Source of the DNA: Prevotella sp. P2-180
GTDB lineage: Bacteria; Bacteroidota; Bacteroidia; Bacteroidales; Bacteroidaceae
Reading direction: 5' to 3'
Length of the DNA stretch: 64,000 nt
Assembly: GCF_002251435.1 (NCBI RefSeq)
Contig: NZ_NPJI01000110.1
Span: forward strand, 186,001-250,000
Positions within the stretch are counted from its first letter, which is position 1. Every line of letters starts with the position of its first letter. Under the pieces are notes generated by a model that saw nothing but the letters and a program-made list of their open reading frames with translations, was not told the DNA's origin and searched no databases. Below, piece after piece: positions 26,362-37,500 of this stretch. Made by a program: the position numbers and the translations under genes.

Positions 26362-29300
26362 TTATCTCTGAAGCGGATATACAAGTTCAGATGCCTTGCC
26401 ACTATTCAACACCGGCTTGGTCAGTTCAGCATCGCCTACTATGATACTTGCGGGGGTGATGGTAGAATAGGTATAAGGTTGCACGTTGTTGCTCACAAAC
26501 GGGCGGTCGGAGATGGCAGTAAACTTCTTCATCTGACTCTCAGTAGGCAATGTGATGCGGTTGTGCTTCACAAGCTTTCGCTCACCTGTCTTCACATCCA
26601 CTTGATACAGACGCAACGAAGTGTAGCCACTCGGTGTGGTGACAACGTAAGCATAGTCGAGCTTCTGCTTCTTTGCCGCCTTGAGCAGTGTTTTCAGCAT
26701 ATTGTCGTCCTTGGTTGTGCCATCAGCCTTTACATGTAATGTGCCTACTCCTAAGAGAGGAATCGACTGGGCGGGGGAGTTGGCAAGGCGCGAGCTGGCT
26801 GTGCTCTTCTCGGCATACATAGCAGGAGTAGTGCGGTTGAGCATCGTCTTGAACACGCCTTTTTCTACGATAGAAAGTTCTGCCTCGGGCTTGAATCCAT
26901 CGGCATCCACCTGATAGTGGCCGTAGAGTTTCTCACCATTGTATTCGGTTTTGTCTGTGGAGTTGACGATGCTAATACGCTCGTCGATTATCTTCTTTCC
27001 GAGTTTCTGTCCGAGAGACTTAGGATTCTCAGTATAGTTCTGCTGACCATAGAACTGGTCTGGAGCGAGATAAGTGGCGGTAATTACCTGTTTTGCAGCC
27101 TCATCCTCGTACATAACCGGACCCTTGTAATATTCCTCCATGACAGGGGCGTTGCGCATTTCCATACAGTCGTCGGCAAACTTGCGAACGCGTTCTACGA
27201 GTGCATCTATGGATGGAATCTCATCTGGATTCTCATAATGCAGTGTAAGATCGTCGGCAGTCTTAACCCTGTTGTCATCTTCAAATGTGGCGCTCACTTT
27301 TATTACCACGCTGTTGTGTGGCAACTTCAGGTTGACGTCTTCCGATGTTGAGCGGAAAGAAGTTATTTCGTTGCCATTAATCTTAACTACGGTGTTGAAC
27401 AGGTATTTGTAGTTCTTGAACACGGCAGATAGTTGCTTGGCAATATCCTCCATTTTCTTCATATCCACGTTATATTTTTTCTCATTTTCCAAGTATGAAG
27501 TGGGAGCGGAACGCTGCAAGTCGGGAATTTTCTCCAACGCTGCTGGCAGAGGATATTGCGCAAGCATATTTTGCTTCTGTGCCATCATGTTCACGGCATT
27601 CTTGTATGCCATATCGCTTGATTCCCAAAGCGTGCGGCGCAGCGACGAGTAGTCGCATTCTATGGCAGAAGGCGTACCCACAATCAGCGGCTGGCCAGGG
27701 AAGTCGCTCGAACGCTTGAAGTTACCTATGGCAAGATGTACGGAAGCATTGTATGTGAAAGGTGTCTCTGAACTTGCGGAGATAGCTCCCAACTCGCCTG
27801 TGACATTAAACGAGCGATAGCGGTTTACGATGTATGAGGCGTAGAATGGAGTCTCGAGTCCAGCAACAGTGAGACTGTCGGTGGTGCGCTTCAGCTCGTC
27901 CTTCATGGCACTGAATATGACGTTGTCGTCAGCCTGCTTGTCTTGTGTGAATGCCGGCGCAGGAAGGATGTTTGGCAATGCCTGCTGGTTTTGGGCACGC
28001 TGTGTCTCTATCTGCGAGACGAATATGGCGGGAGAAGATGCCGTTACTGGTACCCATCCTGATTCGGCACCGCAACTGCCAGTGAACACACTTGGTGTGT
28101 CGCCACCAGCCACGATATGTGAGAACATGGCAAGCGGAGTACCAATCATGCTTACGCCACGAACCAGTTCGTCTGGACGTCCGTCGGTATATACACGATA
28201 CACTTCCACTGGAGTAACATTAAACGAGTTGATGCTACCACCGTCGCCTGTGAGTGTAAATCCGCTTGTCACGGTCTTGAAAAAGTAGCCATATTCTTTG
28301 TCCTGCTTGCGAGCCTCGGCAATGAGCATGTCGCGCAGTTGTGCATCAGAATAAGGCTTTGTGGTCTCGATGACAAGGTTAGACTGTCGGCTCACAGGGT
28401 CGTTGCCCCCTGAGGTGCGTCCATGACCATTGCTTTCAGGGAATCCATCGAGTGGTACTCGGCTCATAAGGAATCCTTTCAGTACACCATCTACAACGTT
28501 ATCCACACGGCGGGCTTTCACTCCTTCGCTGTCGTAGATGTAATGTCCGTTCATGTCGATACCGGCATACTGCTTCAACGTAGGGTCGCAATACACCTGG
28601 AACGGCTTCGGCAGTACTTCTTTGTCTATCATGTCCTTGAAAGTCTCTCCACCTTTTTTCATGCGGTGGCCTTCGAGACGATGACCGAAAATCTCGTGGA
28701 AGAACACTCCGCTGGCAGCTCCGGAGAGAATGGCGGGACCCGTATAAGGATTAGCTACAGGCGCTTTTTTCAGGGCCTGTATTCTTTCAAGCAGGTCTTT
28801 GGCTGCAGCTACTATCACATTCTGAGAGGGAAGGCTGTCGGGATTGAAGGCGAAGAAATCTTCGTTGAGTGGGAGTTGCATACCGTCTTCGGCAATGGCT
28901 GAGACGGAAAGCATGATGCGGGCTGAACGATGGTTCTGCACTATTTCAGTGCCGTCGGTATTGACAAAATAAGTGCGCTGCACCCGATAGTTAAGGCTCA
29001 CGTCGGCAGTCTTGAGCGTAGGGTCGGCCTTGAACACCGCCGATACCTCGTCGAGACGCTTCTGCCATGCCTTGCCGTCGATTTTCATCTTGTCAAGGTC
29101 GTAAGGCTCTTCGTAGTAAACCTCAGCCTTGGCATCCGAGAAACAAGGAGCCTTGTCCTCGTTCTCTGTGCTTGTGGCAGCCTTGCTGCGTGCCTGTTCA
29201 TAAGCAGCCACTGCATATTTGTAGCGGCTGAGTGTCGCATTCCATATATTGGTAGTGATACCTTCTGTGGCATTGTCGTCGAAAGGAATGGTAACGGTCT

Positions 29301-29631
29301 GTGCCGAGCGTCCGTCGCGGCTCTGCATGCCCTGCGAGTTGTACTTGAAGTTGTCGAGAGTCTTGTCGCCCAAGCGAATCTGTGGCGTGACGAGACGCTG
29401 GCGTTTCTCTTGGTTTGCCTGTGCCGTACCAAAACTGCTGGAAATGACATGGCTATACACGTCTTCAGCCCGATAACTCATAAAGTATGGCTTCTGTGGC
29501 TGTTTTTGCAACTGCTCGAAGTTATATTTCAGCTCGTCTTTTAGTATGCCAAGCAGTTTGTCTTGCTGCTTGGCGCTAAGTGACGAGAATACTAATAATA
29601 GTAATGAAGTTATAAAACACCTGTTTCTCAT
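26362..29631 (-). CDS. Secreted TldD/PmbA-family metallopeptidase, double-length
   Basis: The 1089-residue protein has a signal peptide (ITSLLLLVFSSLSAK). The first half is a complete TldD-like peptidase with the zinc motif HEIFGHRLEGH at residues 312-322. The second half (from about residue 560) repeats the layout, starting with SAMKDELKRTTDSL that mirrors GILKDELKYNFEQL near the N-terminus, but has no HExxxH, so it is probably a non-catalytic partner, as PmbA is to TldD. TldD/PmbA normally acts in the cytoplasm on modified peptides; here it would act in the periplasm. It starts 11 bases after the preceding lipoprotein gene, hence is part of the second SusCD operon and probably processes imported peptides or glycopeptides. 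Confidence 0.87.
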   Translation of the reverse strand: MRNRCFITSLLLLVFSSLSAKQQDKLLGILKDELKYNFEQLQKQPQKPYFMSYRAEDVYSHVISSSFGTAQANQEKRQRLVTPQIRLGDKTLDNFKYNSQGMQSRDGRSAQTVTIPFDDNATEGITTNIWNATLSRYKYAVAAYEQARSKAATSTENEDKAPCFSDAKAEVYYEEPYDLDKMKIDGKAWQKRLDEVSAVFKADPTLKTADVSLNYRVQRTYFVNTDGTEIVQNHRSARIMLSVSAIAEDGMQLPLNEDFFAFNPDSLPSQNVIVAAAKDLLERIQALKKAPVANPYTGPAILSGAASGVFFHEIFGHRLEGHRMKKGGETFKDMIDKEVLPKPFQVYCDPTLKQYAGIDMNGHYIYDSEGVKARRVDNVVDGVLKGFLMSRVPLDGFPESNGHGRTSGGNDPVSRQSNLVIETTKPYSDAQLRDMLIAEARKQDKEYGYFFKTVTSGFTLTGDGGSINSFNVTPVEVYRVYTDGRPDELVRGVSMIGTPLAMFSHIVAGGDTPSVFTGSCGAESGWVPVTASSPAIFVSQIETQRAQNQQALPNILPAPAFTQDKQADDNVIFSAMKDELKRTTDSLTVAGLETPFYASYIVNRYRSFNVTGELGAISASSETPFTYNASVHLAIGNFKRSSDFPGQPLIVGTPSAIECDYSSLRRTLWESSDMAYKNAVNMMAQKQNMLAQYPLPAALEKIPDLQRSAPTSYLENEKKYNVDMKKMEDIAKQLSAVFKNYKYLFNTVVKINGNEITSFRSTSEDVNLKLPHNSVVIKVSATFEDDNRVKTADDLTLHYENPDEIPSIDALVERVRKFADDCMEMRNAPVMEEYYKGPVMYEDEAAKQVITATYLAPDQFYGQQNYTENPKSLGQKLGKKIIDERISIVNSTDKTEYNGEKLYGHYQVDADGFKPEAELSIVEKGVFKTMLNRTTPAMYAEKSTASSRLANSPAQSIPLLGVGTLHVKADGTTKDDNMLKTLLKAAKKQKLDYAYVVTTPSGYTSLRLYQVDVKTGERKLVKHNRITLPTESQMKKFTAISDRPFVSNNVQPYTYSTITPASIIVGDAELTKPVLNSGKASELVYPLQR

Positions 29632-29642
29632 AATTATTATCT

Positions 29643-31157
29643 TTAATATACTCCTATTTCCGCTATTGATACCTGATAGTTTTTGAAGAACGTGGGCGTA
29701 TTGACCACGATGCGCACATACTGAATGTCAGTGGCCTCGGCAAACTTGATGTAGTTCACCTCGCCTGTGCTGTAGCCAAGGGCCGTCTCCTCCAAGAAGG
29801 TTGCCAAAGGATAGTAAGAGCCGTTAACAGACTTATACACCTTGACCATAGAGGGAGAGAGCGAACGATATGTGGCCTTTGAGTCATCGTAATAGCTCTG
29901 CACCAGTCTTATGCCGTGCACCTTGTGTGTTGCCTTCATGTCGATGTCGAGGGTATATTCAACGCTCTTTTCCGACATATAGGGATTCCACAATGTAGTT
30001 TCGTCGCCATCAACGAGGAATTCAGGATGAGAGCTCCATCCCATTTCCACAAGTTCCTCGTCGTCAGCGGGCATCATGTGGACAGTGGCATTGCTCAGGT
30101 CGATCATATCCAACTTTGGCTCGCCGTCGTGATTGATTTCTTGGATATAGTCGGCTGCGGCAAGTTCCTTGTAATGCTTGTCGTAGCGGTTAACCTTCAG
30201 ACCAGTAAGTTCGTGCATGGTTTTCAGTACCCAATCACACAGCTCGACATCCACAAGTTTGCTCTGTCCCTTCTCTTCGTCGTCACGCTGGTCGGCACGA
30301 ACATATCGGTTCTTGCCGAGGTTGAGCGTTTTCAATTTCGGAAGTTTAAAGAGGTCGAGCAGATTGCTCATGTCCCAGTCGAGGTCGAATGTCTCAACAT
30401 TGTCCGCCCAATCCTGTGGAACAATCTGGTCGTAGCCGAACTGGCGTTTCAGTTCGTCCTTGAACTCAGAGTCAAAAGCGATGTCGGTATTGAGCGTTAT
30501 CGGGTCGTTGACAATAAGGTCTTCACATCCCTGCAGATAGCCGTTGCGATAGAGCTTGACGGGTTTTGTGCTGTCAACGTCAGGAATGTCGAGGTGCAGT
30601 GTGCCTACAATCTCTGGTGTCAGGTCAAATTCCATTTCCTTTCCCGTACTCTTTTGAGTGTAGGTGATGTATGCCTTATCCAATTCCTCTCCCCATCCCA
30701 CGAAAGTGAGCAACAAGTGATTCTTAAGGAAATAGTTCTTGGCAACGATACGTGTGAATGCTTGCACAAGTTCGTGCTCAGGAGTGTACGCCCTTACGTA
30801 GGTTGTTTGCGCCATAGACTCGTTGAGATTCTTGTCCACCGACATCACGCTGATTTCGAGTGTAGAGCCGGATGTAATATTCTGGATATCATAATCGGTG
30901 GTACCTGCTGGCAGGAACACCGAGTCGCGCTTGTCGCCATCCACCCATTTCACCTCTACCTTATCAACGATAGGGTCCTGACTGTTGGTCCAGTTAACCT
31001 TGATGTGTTCCCATCCTGGTGTGGTGGTAAGGTTGGTCACCTTACCCACATATCTTATCTCACCGTCGCCTGCATAGTCCTTGTAGGTGTCGAACAGGCT
31101 TTCCCCACAAGAAGTCATCAGTGCCATGGTGGCTATTGCTACTATTTGTTTTTTCAT
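29643..31157 (-). CDS. Surface lipoprotein with DUF4998-like and F5/8-type C domains
   Basis: The start was set at MKKQIVAIATMALMTSC (lipobox, Cys17) rather than an upstream in-frame Met that overlaps the previous gene. About residues 30-130 resemble the DUF4998 Fn3-like fold (NWTNSQDPIVDKVEVKWVDGDKRDSVFL). The middle has a leucine-rich short region (LDLFKLPKLKTLNLGKNRYV). The C-terminal 130 residues look like a discoidin/F5-8C domain (DGDETTLWNP..YTLDIDMKATHKVHGIRLVQSYYD), usually carbohydrate-binding. It is a probable substrate-binding partner of the SusCD pair downstream of which it is encoded. Confidence 0.78.
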   Translation of the reverse strand: MKKQIVAIATMALMTSCGESLFDTYKDYAGDGEIRYVGKVTNLTTTPGWEHIKVNWTNSQDPIVDKVEVKWVDGDKRDSVFLPAGTTDYDIQNITSGSTLEISVMSVDKNLNESMAQTTYVRAYTPEHELVQAFTRIVAKNYFLKNHLLLTFVGWGEELDKAYITYTQKSTGKEMEFDLTPEIVGTLHLDIPDVDSTKPVKLYRNGYLQGCEDLIVNDPITLNTDIAFDSEFKDELKRQFGYDQIVPQDWADNVETFDLDWDMSNLLDLFKLPKLKTLNLGKNRYVRADQRDDEEKGQSKLVDVELCDWVLKTMHELTGLKVNRYDKHYKELAAADYIQEINHDGEPKLDMIDLSNATVHMMPADDEELVEMGWSSHPEFLVDGDETTLWNPYMSEKSVEYTLDIDMKATHKVHGIRLVQSYYDDSKATYRSLSPSMVKVYKSVNGSYYPLATFLEETALGYSTGEVNYIKFAEATDIQYVRIVVNTPTFFKNYQVSIAEIGVY

Positions 31158-31173
31158 AATCGTTGGTGTTTGC

Positions 31174-32565
31174 TTATTTCTTTGTATATACCTCAAGTTC
31201 ATTGAAGGTGAGCACCTTCATCAAAGTGTTCGTTCCGTTGGCATATTCAGATGAAAGTCTGTAAGTGTCATTAAAGACGAGTTTCAGGTATCTGTAACCT
31301 TCTCCCTGTCCTGATGCCATAAACTTTATCTCAAGGTATTTGGGGTCTAGTGCCTTAACGTCCTCAGCTGTAGCGTCACCTTCATACCATCTTGTGTCGG
31401 TACAACCAAAGAACCAACAGCCACTCAGATTATCTTCCGCCACAGTGTTCGACTCCTTGTATTTGCCCAACTTCACCCATTTCATATTGTCAAAATCTTG
31501 GGTGTCGCCTGGTTCATTGCTTGCATATACATCTATGTCGCACGGCAATCTGTTGTAATAACATCTGTTTAGCAACTGTCCCACAAAGTTTGTCTCGACA
31601 AAGTTGCAATACGTGCTTCCGAAACATGGCGACCCTTCTCCACATACGCCCCAACCAGAACCTGTATATAAGTAGGCATACAATCTGACAGAAGCTGTCG
31701 GTGTGACTTCGCCAATGTCAACATACATAGGAGCGGAGCCTTCTCCTACACCACTCTTCTTAGAGATGAAGGTATAGAACTTATGGTCGTCCTGCGACTC
31801 AAACCATCTCCATCCGTTGGTGTCGCCATCAGTAAGGTATTCGAGACCTACTTTCTCGTTGTCGTCCTCAAGCGAGTTGGAATAATAGATTTTCTTGATA
31901 TTGTGCTTGCCTGTCTGCATTGCCTCCACCTGCCATTGGCGTTGACCTACGATGTTGCCACGATAGTCTTCCGCCTTGATGATGATGTCGAGCTTAGCCT
32001 TCTCCTGCTTGGGCTGATAGATGATGGTGTCACCACCGGCAACAATACCTCTTGTCTCCATCAGCACCGTGTCTTCTTTCTGTGTATAGGCATTGGTGCC
32101 GAGATAGTAGATGTGGAACAAGCCCTTGACGTTCTCAGGGGCATCGTAGTTGATGGAGAATCCATCCCAACCCGACTCTACCTTCACCGATTTTATAAAA
32201 TAGACGGGGTCGGAGTCGAGTGTGCTGAACGTGATGGGAATACCTGCACTTTCCGAACCGTTACGGAACTGTATAGTCACTTCGGCAGGCACGTTCTCTG
32301 TAGCCTCGTTGAAGCCTGTAAGCGTAAGCGAATCGGTCTGTGTGCTTGCCGTCCTCAATATCTGATTGCCATAACAATCGTTGTATCTTACGTGAATACC
32401 CGTAATGTCGGGGTCTTTGGGCAGGGCAAAATACAGCATTGCCCCACCTGCCGCAGGCTTGACGACGAGTGCGTTGTCAGCCAGGTTGACGTGTATCAGC
32501 TCTTTGTCGTCGCTACATGAGAAGATCGACAAGACAGCCAATAACAGAAATATTGTCTTTTTCAT
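31174..32565 (-). CDS. Surface lipoprotein of the DUF4959/DUF5126/DUF5000 type
   Basis: The 463-residue lipoprotein (Cys17 in FSCSDD) has Ig-like N-terminal domains and a C-terminal F5/8C-like domain beginning at LEYLTDGDTNGWRWFESQDDHKFYTF. This domain order (DUF4959, DUF5126, DUF5000 by resemblance) is typical of a SusE-position protein following SusD. It probably binds the ligand at the cell surface. Family names are from recalled patterns and should be confirmed by profile search. Confidence 0.75.
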   Translation of the reverse strand: MKKTIFLLLAVLSIFSCSDDKELIHVNLADNALVVKPAAGGAMLYFALPKDPDITGIHVRYNDCYGNQILRTASTQTDSLTLTGFNEATENVPAEVTIQFRNGSESAGIPITFSTLDSDPVYFIKSVKVESGWDGFSINYDAPENVKGLFHIYYLGTNAYTQKEDTVLMETRGIVAGGDTIIYQPKQEKAKLDIIIKAEDYRGNIVGQRQWQVEAMQTGKHNIKKIYYSNSLEDDNEKVGLEYLTDGDTNGWRWFESQDDHKFYTFISKKSGVGEGSAPMYVDIGEVTPTASVRLYAYLYTGSGWGVCGEGSPCFGSTYCNFVETNFVGQLLNRCYYNRLPCDIDVYASNEPGDTQDFDNMKWVKLGKYKESNTVAEDNLSGCWFFGCTDTRWYEGDATAEDVKALDPKYLEIKFMASGQGEGYRYLKLVFNDTYRLSSEYANGTNTLMKVLTFNELEVYTKK

Positions 32566-32596
32566 ATTTTTCTTTTTATTATTTGGAGAGTTATAA

Positions 32597-34570
32597 TTAC
32601 CATCCCATGTTCTGCTTTATACCCGAGATAAGAATCTCCTCGGCATTGATGGGGAAGAAGTAGTCGCGCGGCGCGGTGAACGAGTGACTGTTGTCAACAA
32701 CCTTCGGTCCGCGATAGTCGTTGTAGAACTTCTGGTCGGTTGTGCCGAAAATGTTCCATCCCATAATGCTCTGGTTGAGCTCTTCAGGGGCGGTCATCCA
32801 CCGGCGCACGTTCCAGAAACGCTTACCCTCGAAGCAGAACTCGATGTCCTGTTCTTGACGAATGATGCTACGCATTCCCGCCTTTGTAGTGACGTTTTTC
32901 GGATTGCGGGCGTATGTTTCCCATGCCTCCCTTACAGGCAGGATACCTGCACGGCGGCGCACCTCATCGAGTGGTCCGTAAACGCGCTCGTCGGGCTGGT
33001 CGAGATATTCGTTCCATGCTTCCGCACTGGCAAGAAGCAAGTCGGGCAGTCGCCATAATATGTCGGCCTTGTCGCCTACTCTACCAACATAATACTGGTA
33101 GTTGTATTTTGACACGTCGCTTTGGTCGAACTTCTTGACGTAATAGCCCGTGATACACTGTGGGATATTAGAAACGAAGCGCGACTGGTTGGTGCCATAC
33201 ATCTCGCCCTTTAGCATGTTGCAGTCAATAGCCTCATACTTTGTTGACGAGCTTGACATCTTATGATACCAGCATGTTCCATGGGCAATGATGTTGGCAT
33301 AGAAGCGTGGCTCGCGACGACGATGAAGATTGAGTATGGGCTTGTCGAAGTTGACCACATTCTTGTAACGCTCATTGGTTTCCTTTGATGCCTGATACAT
33401 GTTTGCCATCCACTGTTTGTCTTCCGTGAGAGGGAGTCCATGTTCTGTATAGAATGTCTCCACAATCTTCAACGTTGGATAAACGCCACTCTCGCACGTC
33501 CAGTCGTAATACGCCTTGTACTGGCTTTCTACTTTGGGATGATAGAATGCTTCGAAAGTATTTAAGTGATTGTGAACAAGCACAAGGGCTTCCTTGTTGA
33601 CATAATTGTAATCGCTGCATGAGTTCTCAATGTCGCGCATCACGTTCATGAAAGCTGTGGGGCGGTCGGTACTTCCCTTCATCAGCTCATGCCCGTTAGA
33701 CTTTGCCAAGGTTATAGCCTCGTCGGCAGCTTCAGCCGCACGGCGCCATTTTTCCTTGTCGTATTCGGGAAACATGCGCTCACCGTTCTTGTTGGTGAAC
33801 TTGGCGAACATCTCGTTGCCATTGAACAATGGCGAGGCGGCATAGAGCAGCAGCATAGCCTTCAGGGTTGCCGCTCCTTCCTTGCTATAGAAACAGAGCA
33901 GGTCGCTACTCAGACCGCTTTGGGGCGGAAGCACGGCAATGGCGCTGTCGAGCAGCTCAACCGTGGCATTGACACAGTCGTCGATAGACGAGCGTGGTAT
34001 CTGCATCTCGCTGATTTCGGCATTGGCGGGAATGTTTTCCGGTACAAGCACTATCGGGCCGTAGCGGCGGATAAGCTCGAAATACATGTGCGCCTTGCAC
34101 GCCTTGACTTGTGCCTTCCACATCGAGCGTTCCTCTTCCTCGATGTTGTACGTTTTGTCGATGTTCTCAAGGAAGATGTTGCAATAACGGATTCCTCCAT
34201 AGAATTTGTTTCCGCTCCAAATGTTGCCGTAGGGATTCTGTGTCTTCTGCTTGCCTTCGGCTATCATGATGCCAGGAATTCTTTCCTTTGCTGCACCTAT
34301 TCCTTCTATGTGGGTGTAGTCATCTGCAACTACCTCGTCTGACCCCCAAAATGCCGGGTTGTAGTATAATCCCGACAGGTCGTCGTCGCGCATCGACATG
34401 CAGGTTTTCATCCACTGTTCGGCATCCTCACGCTTCTCGAATGTGGTTTCGATGGTGGTGATGTCGTTCTTGGGCACAAGGTCGAGATAGTCGTTGCATG
34501 AACTGAATGCCACTGCGGCAACGGCTATCATTACGTTCGTTATATGTTTGTTTGCTTTCATCATTGTCAT
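32597..34570 (-). CDS. SusD/RagB-type lipoprotein, second locus
   Basis: This 657-residue SusD homologue has lipobox FSSC and NDYLDLVPKNDITT after it. The C-terminal family block RQEQDIEFCFEGKRFWNVRRWM and the closing YFFPINAEEI are present. It is longer than the mannan-locus SusD, as for many RagB-like members. It starts four bases after the SusC stop, so the two are translationally coupled. Two Met codons shortly after the first are possible alternative starts. Confidence 0.93.
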   Translation of the reverse strand: MTMMKANKHITNVMIAVAAVAFSSCNDYLDLVPKNDITTIETTFEKREDAEQWMKTCMSMRDDDLSGLYYNPAFWGSDEVVADDYTHIEGIGAAKERIPGIMIAEGKQKTQNPYGNIWSGNKFYGGIRYCNIFLENIDKTYNIEEEERSMWKAQVKACKAHMYFELIRRYGPIVLVPENIPANAEISEMQIPRSSIDDCVNATVELLDSAIAVLPPQSGLSSDLLCFYSKEGAATLKAMLLLYAASPLFNGNEMFAKFTNKNGERMFPEYDKEKWRRAAEAADEAITLAKSNGHELMKGSTDRPTAFMNVMRDIENSCSDYNYVNKEALVLVHNHLNTFEAFYHPKVESQYKAYYDWTCESGVYPTLKIVETFYTEHGLPLTEDKQWMANMYQASKETNERYKNVVNFDKPILNLHRRREPRFYANIIAHGTCWYHKMSSSSTKYEAIDCNMLKGEMYGTNQSRFVSNIPQCITGYYVKKFDQSDVSKYNYQYYVGRVGDKADILWRLPDLLLASAEAWNEYLDQPDERVYGPLDEVRRRAGILPVREAWETYARNPKNVTTKAGMRSIIRQEQDIEFCFEGKRFWNVRRWMTAPEELNQSIMGWNIFGTTDQKFYNDYRGPKVVDNSHSFTAPRDYFFPINAEEILISGIKQNMGW

Positions 34571-34574
34571 ATTA

Positions 34575-37500
34575 TCAGAAGTTTACATTTATACTTGCGG
34601 AATATGTGCGTTGGATAGGATAGTTGAAACCATCGCTGCCAAGCTCAACATCCCACAACTTGAAGTTGGTGAAGCAGAACGGGTTGTTGGTGGAAAGCGT
34701 GAACTTCACGTTCTGAAGACCCAATTTGTGGATGAACTTGCGAGACATGTTGTAGGCAAGTGATATTGATGTGCAACGCAGGAACGAGCACTCGCGCATG
34801 AAATAGGTCGATTTGCGGGTCTCGGCATTAGCTGTCCAGTCTTCCTGCGGGTTGTGCAGCACGATGTTGCTCGTTGAGAGTCGTGGCCAGAACGGACGTT
34901 CTGCCTGGTTGTCCTCGCTCCAGTGGCTGTCGGCAATGGCCTGAAGCATGGCATGGTCGCCATAGAATGGCGAGATGGCTTGTGCGTTTATGAAGAACGA
35001 ACGCTTGCCAGAGCCTTGGAAGGAGGTGTTGAATTCGAAGTTCTTGTAGTTGACGAAGAGGCTCATACCGTAGATGAGTCGAGGTGTCTCGGGATATCCG
35101 ATGAACACTGCGTCGTTGACGTCAATCTTGCCGTCGGCATTCACGTCGCGATATTTGATGTCACCGGGCATCACATCACCGTCCTGACGAGGCGAGTTGT
35201 CAATCTCAGCTTGGTCGCGGAAGAGACCTTCGGCTATATAACCCATTGCCTGACTGATCTCATGACCTGTCTTACGCTGCCATGCTGGCTTGTTGGTTGC
35301 TTCCTCAATATATTTGTACTTTGCCTTGTTGTATGTAAGAGTTCCGTTGAGGATAAACCAGAAGTCGTTGTTGAACATGTGCTGAAGCTTTGCAGAGAGG
35401 TCAATGCCTCGTGAGTCAACTTCGCCAATATTGTCTAACGGTGCAATTTCGATACCCACATTCTGTGGAATGACGTATCTTCTTGAAAGAATGTTGTGAC
35501 GCAGCTCACGATAGATGTCTGCCTGGAACTCAAACAGTCCGCCAAAGAGCTTTGCCTCGATACCAAGGTTCATTTGCTCTGCCACTTCCCACTGTATGCC
35601 GGGGTCGCCGTAGAAGTTTATTCTGTTTCTGGCGAAACCATAAAATTCATTTGAGTTGACACCATTGTTCCACATTCCAACACCCTTAATGGCAATGTCC
35701 TGCAAATAGACATAACGAGGTGTGGAGATGATGCCGTCGTTACCCACCTTTCCCCACGAGAGGCGGAACTTGAGATAGGGCACCACCTTTTCAAGACCTT
35801 TCATCCAAGGCTCTGATGATGCTACCCAAGCACCTCCTAGAGCCGGGAAGAAACCCCAGCGGTGCTCTTTTGAGAATCGCTCCGAACCATTGTATCCGCA
35901 GCTTGCCTCGACAAAGTAGCGGTCGAGAAGTCCGTAAGAGAAACGTCCTGAGAATGTGACGTTGCGCTGTGGCAGACCGTTGAGCACCGACTCTATAGGA
36001 GTAAATGTCCTCTCATAAAGCTGTGCCACACCAGTGAATGATGTTTGGTGTAGATTATCCTCGTCTCCACCCCATGCGGCAGTATGATAGATGCGGCCTT
36101 CAAAGGTGGTACGCGTCTCCGTGGTGTGGTTGTCGGCTCCCTTTTCCAGTGTCTTTGACGCCATCCTGTTGTTTGGATCAGCACCCAGTGTAAATTCTCC
36201 TGTTTCGGGGATATAGCTGTTTAGATAATATTTATAAGGTTTTGTAGTAAACGTGTTGTCATAATAGCCACTCTGCACGATAGAGGCTATAAGGCGATAT
36301 TCCAGTCCCTTTACGGCACGGTCGAGCTTGTGGATAAACTCGGCACGGTTGGTTGTGCTGTAGCGTGTGCGCTCGATGTAGCCTTGCTGGTTGAGCATAT
36401 ATGGATTGATAGCCTGGGCAGCAGTGGTTCCGAAACGGATGTGCGGGAAGGAATATACGCCATCGTCGGGATAGACAGGTGCAAAGTCAACAGGCGATGC
36501 GTTGAAGGCATAGTAATATGCCGACTTCTGGTCAACCACAGGACCATGATAGCGGTCGATGTTAGTGGCTGAATTTACTACCAACTGTATACCTGCATTA
36601 AGCTGAATGTTAAGGTTAGTGCGGAAGTTGAACTGGTTGTTGGTGATATTACAGTCAAAGTCGTTTAGCTTGTCGCTCTTCAGCATACCCTCATCGCGGT
36701 TGTAGTTGAACGAAGCGTAGTATTGCACTTTTGGCGAACCACCACGGATGGAGATACCGGCACGATGGTTGATGCTTCGCTGCTTGAACAAAATGTCATA
36801 CCAGTCGTTGGCGGGATATGCCCAAGAGGGATAGTTGGGGTTGTTGGTGCGGGCGATACGCTCTTGTGTGTATTTTGGAGTTCCGTTGTTGCTGCGACCA
36901 ATGATGGCCTGGTTGTAGTATTTCATATAGCTGATGGGGTCAACAACGTCGATTTCCTTTGTCGGCTCACTGATTACACACTCATAGCGAGTGGTGGTAT
37001 ATACATTTCCTTCTTCACCCTTTTTGGTGGTCACCATAATCACACCGTTGGCTCCACGGGCACCATACATCGCTGTAGCCGACGCGTCTTTCAGCACGTT
37101 GAAGCTCTCGATGTCTTCGGGAGCGAGGCGTGAGAGGTCGAGTTTCGACGACTCCACTCCGTCCAAAAGAATGAGAGGGTCGGTGTTGGCTCCTGTCTGG
37201 AATGAGGTGATACCACGAATATAGAACTTGGTGTTCATGTCTTCTTCGTTCAAGGCACCGGGCATACCGCCTGTCTGCCATGCTATCATGCCAGGAATTT
37301 TACCGGCAAACGACGTAGTGAGGTCGCTACTCGACACCTTCAGGTCCTTGGCATTTACTGTAGTGATGGCAGAAACCACACTTTCCTTCTTCTGGTTTCC
37401 GAATGCCACCACCTGTACTTCCTTCAGCACCTTTGAGTCTGGCTCGAGGTTTATCTTCAGTTCACGGTTAGGATTCTTTATTGAGGCGGTTTCTGTTTTA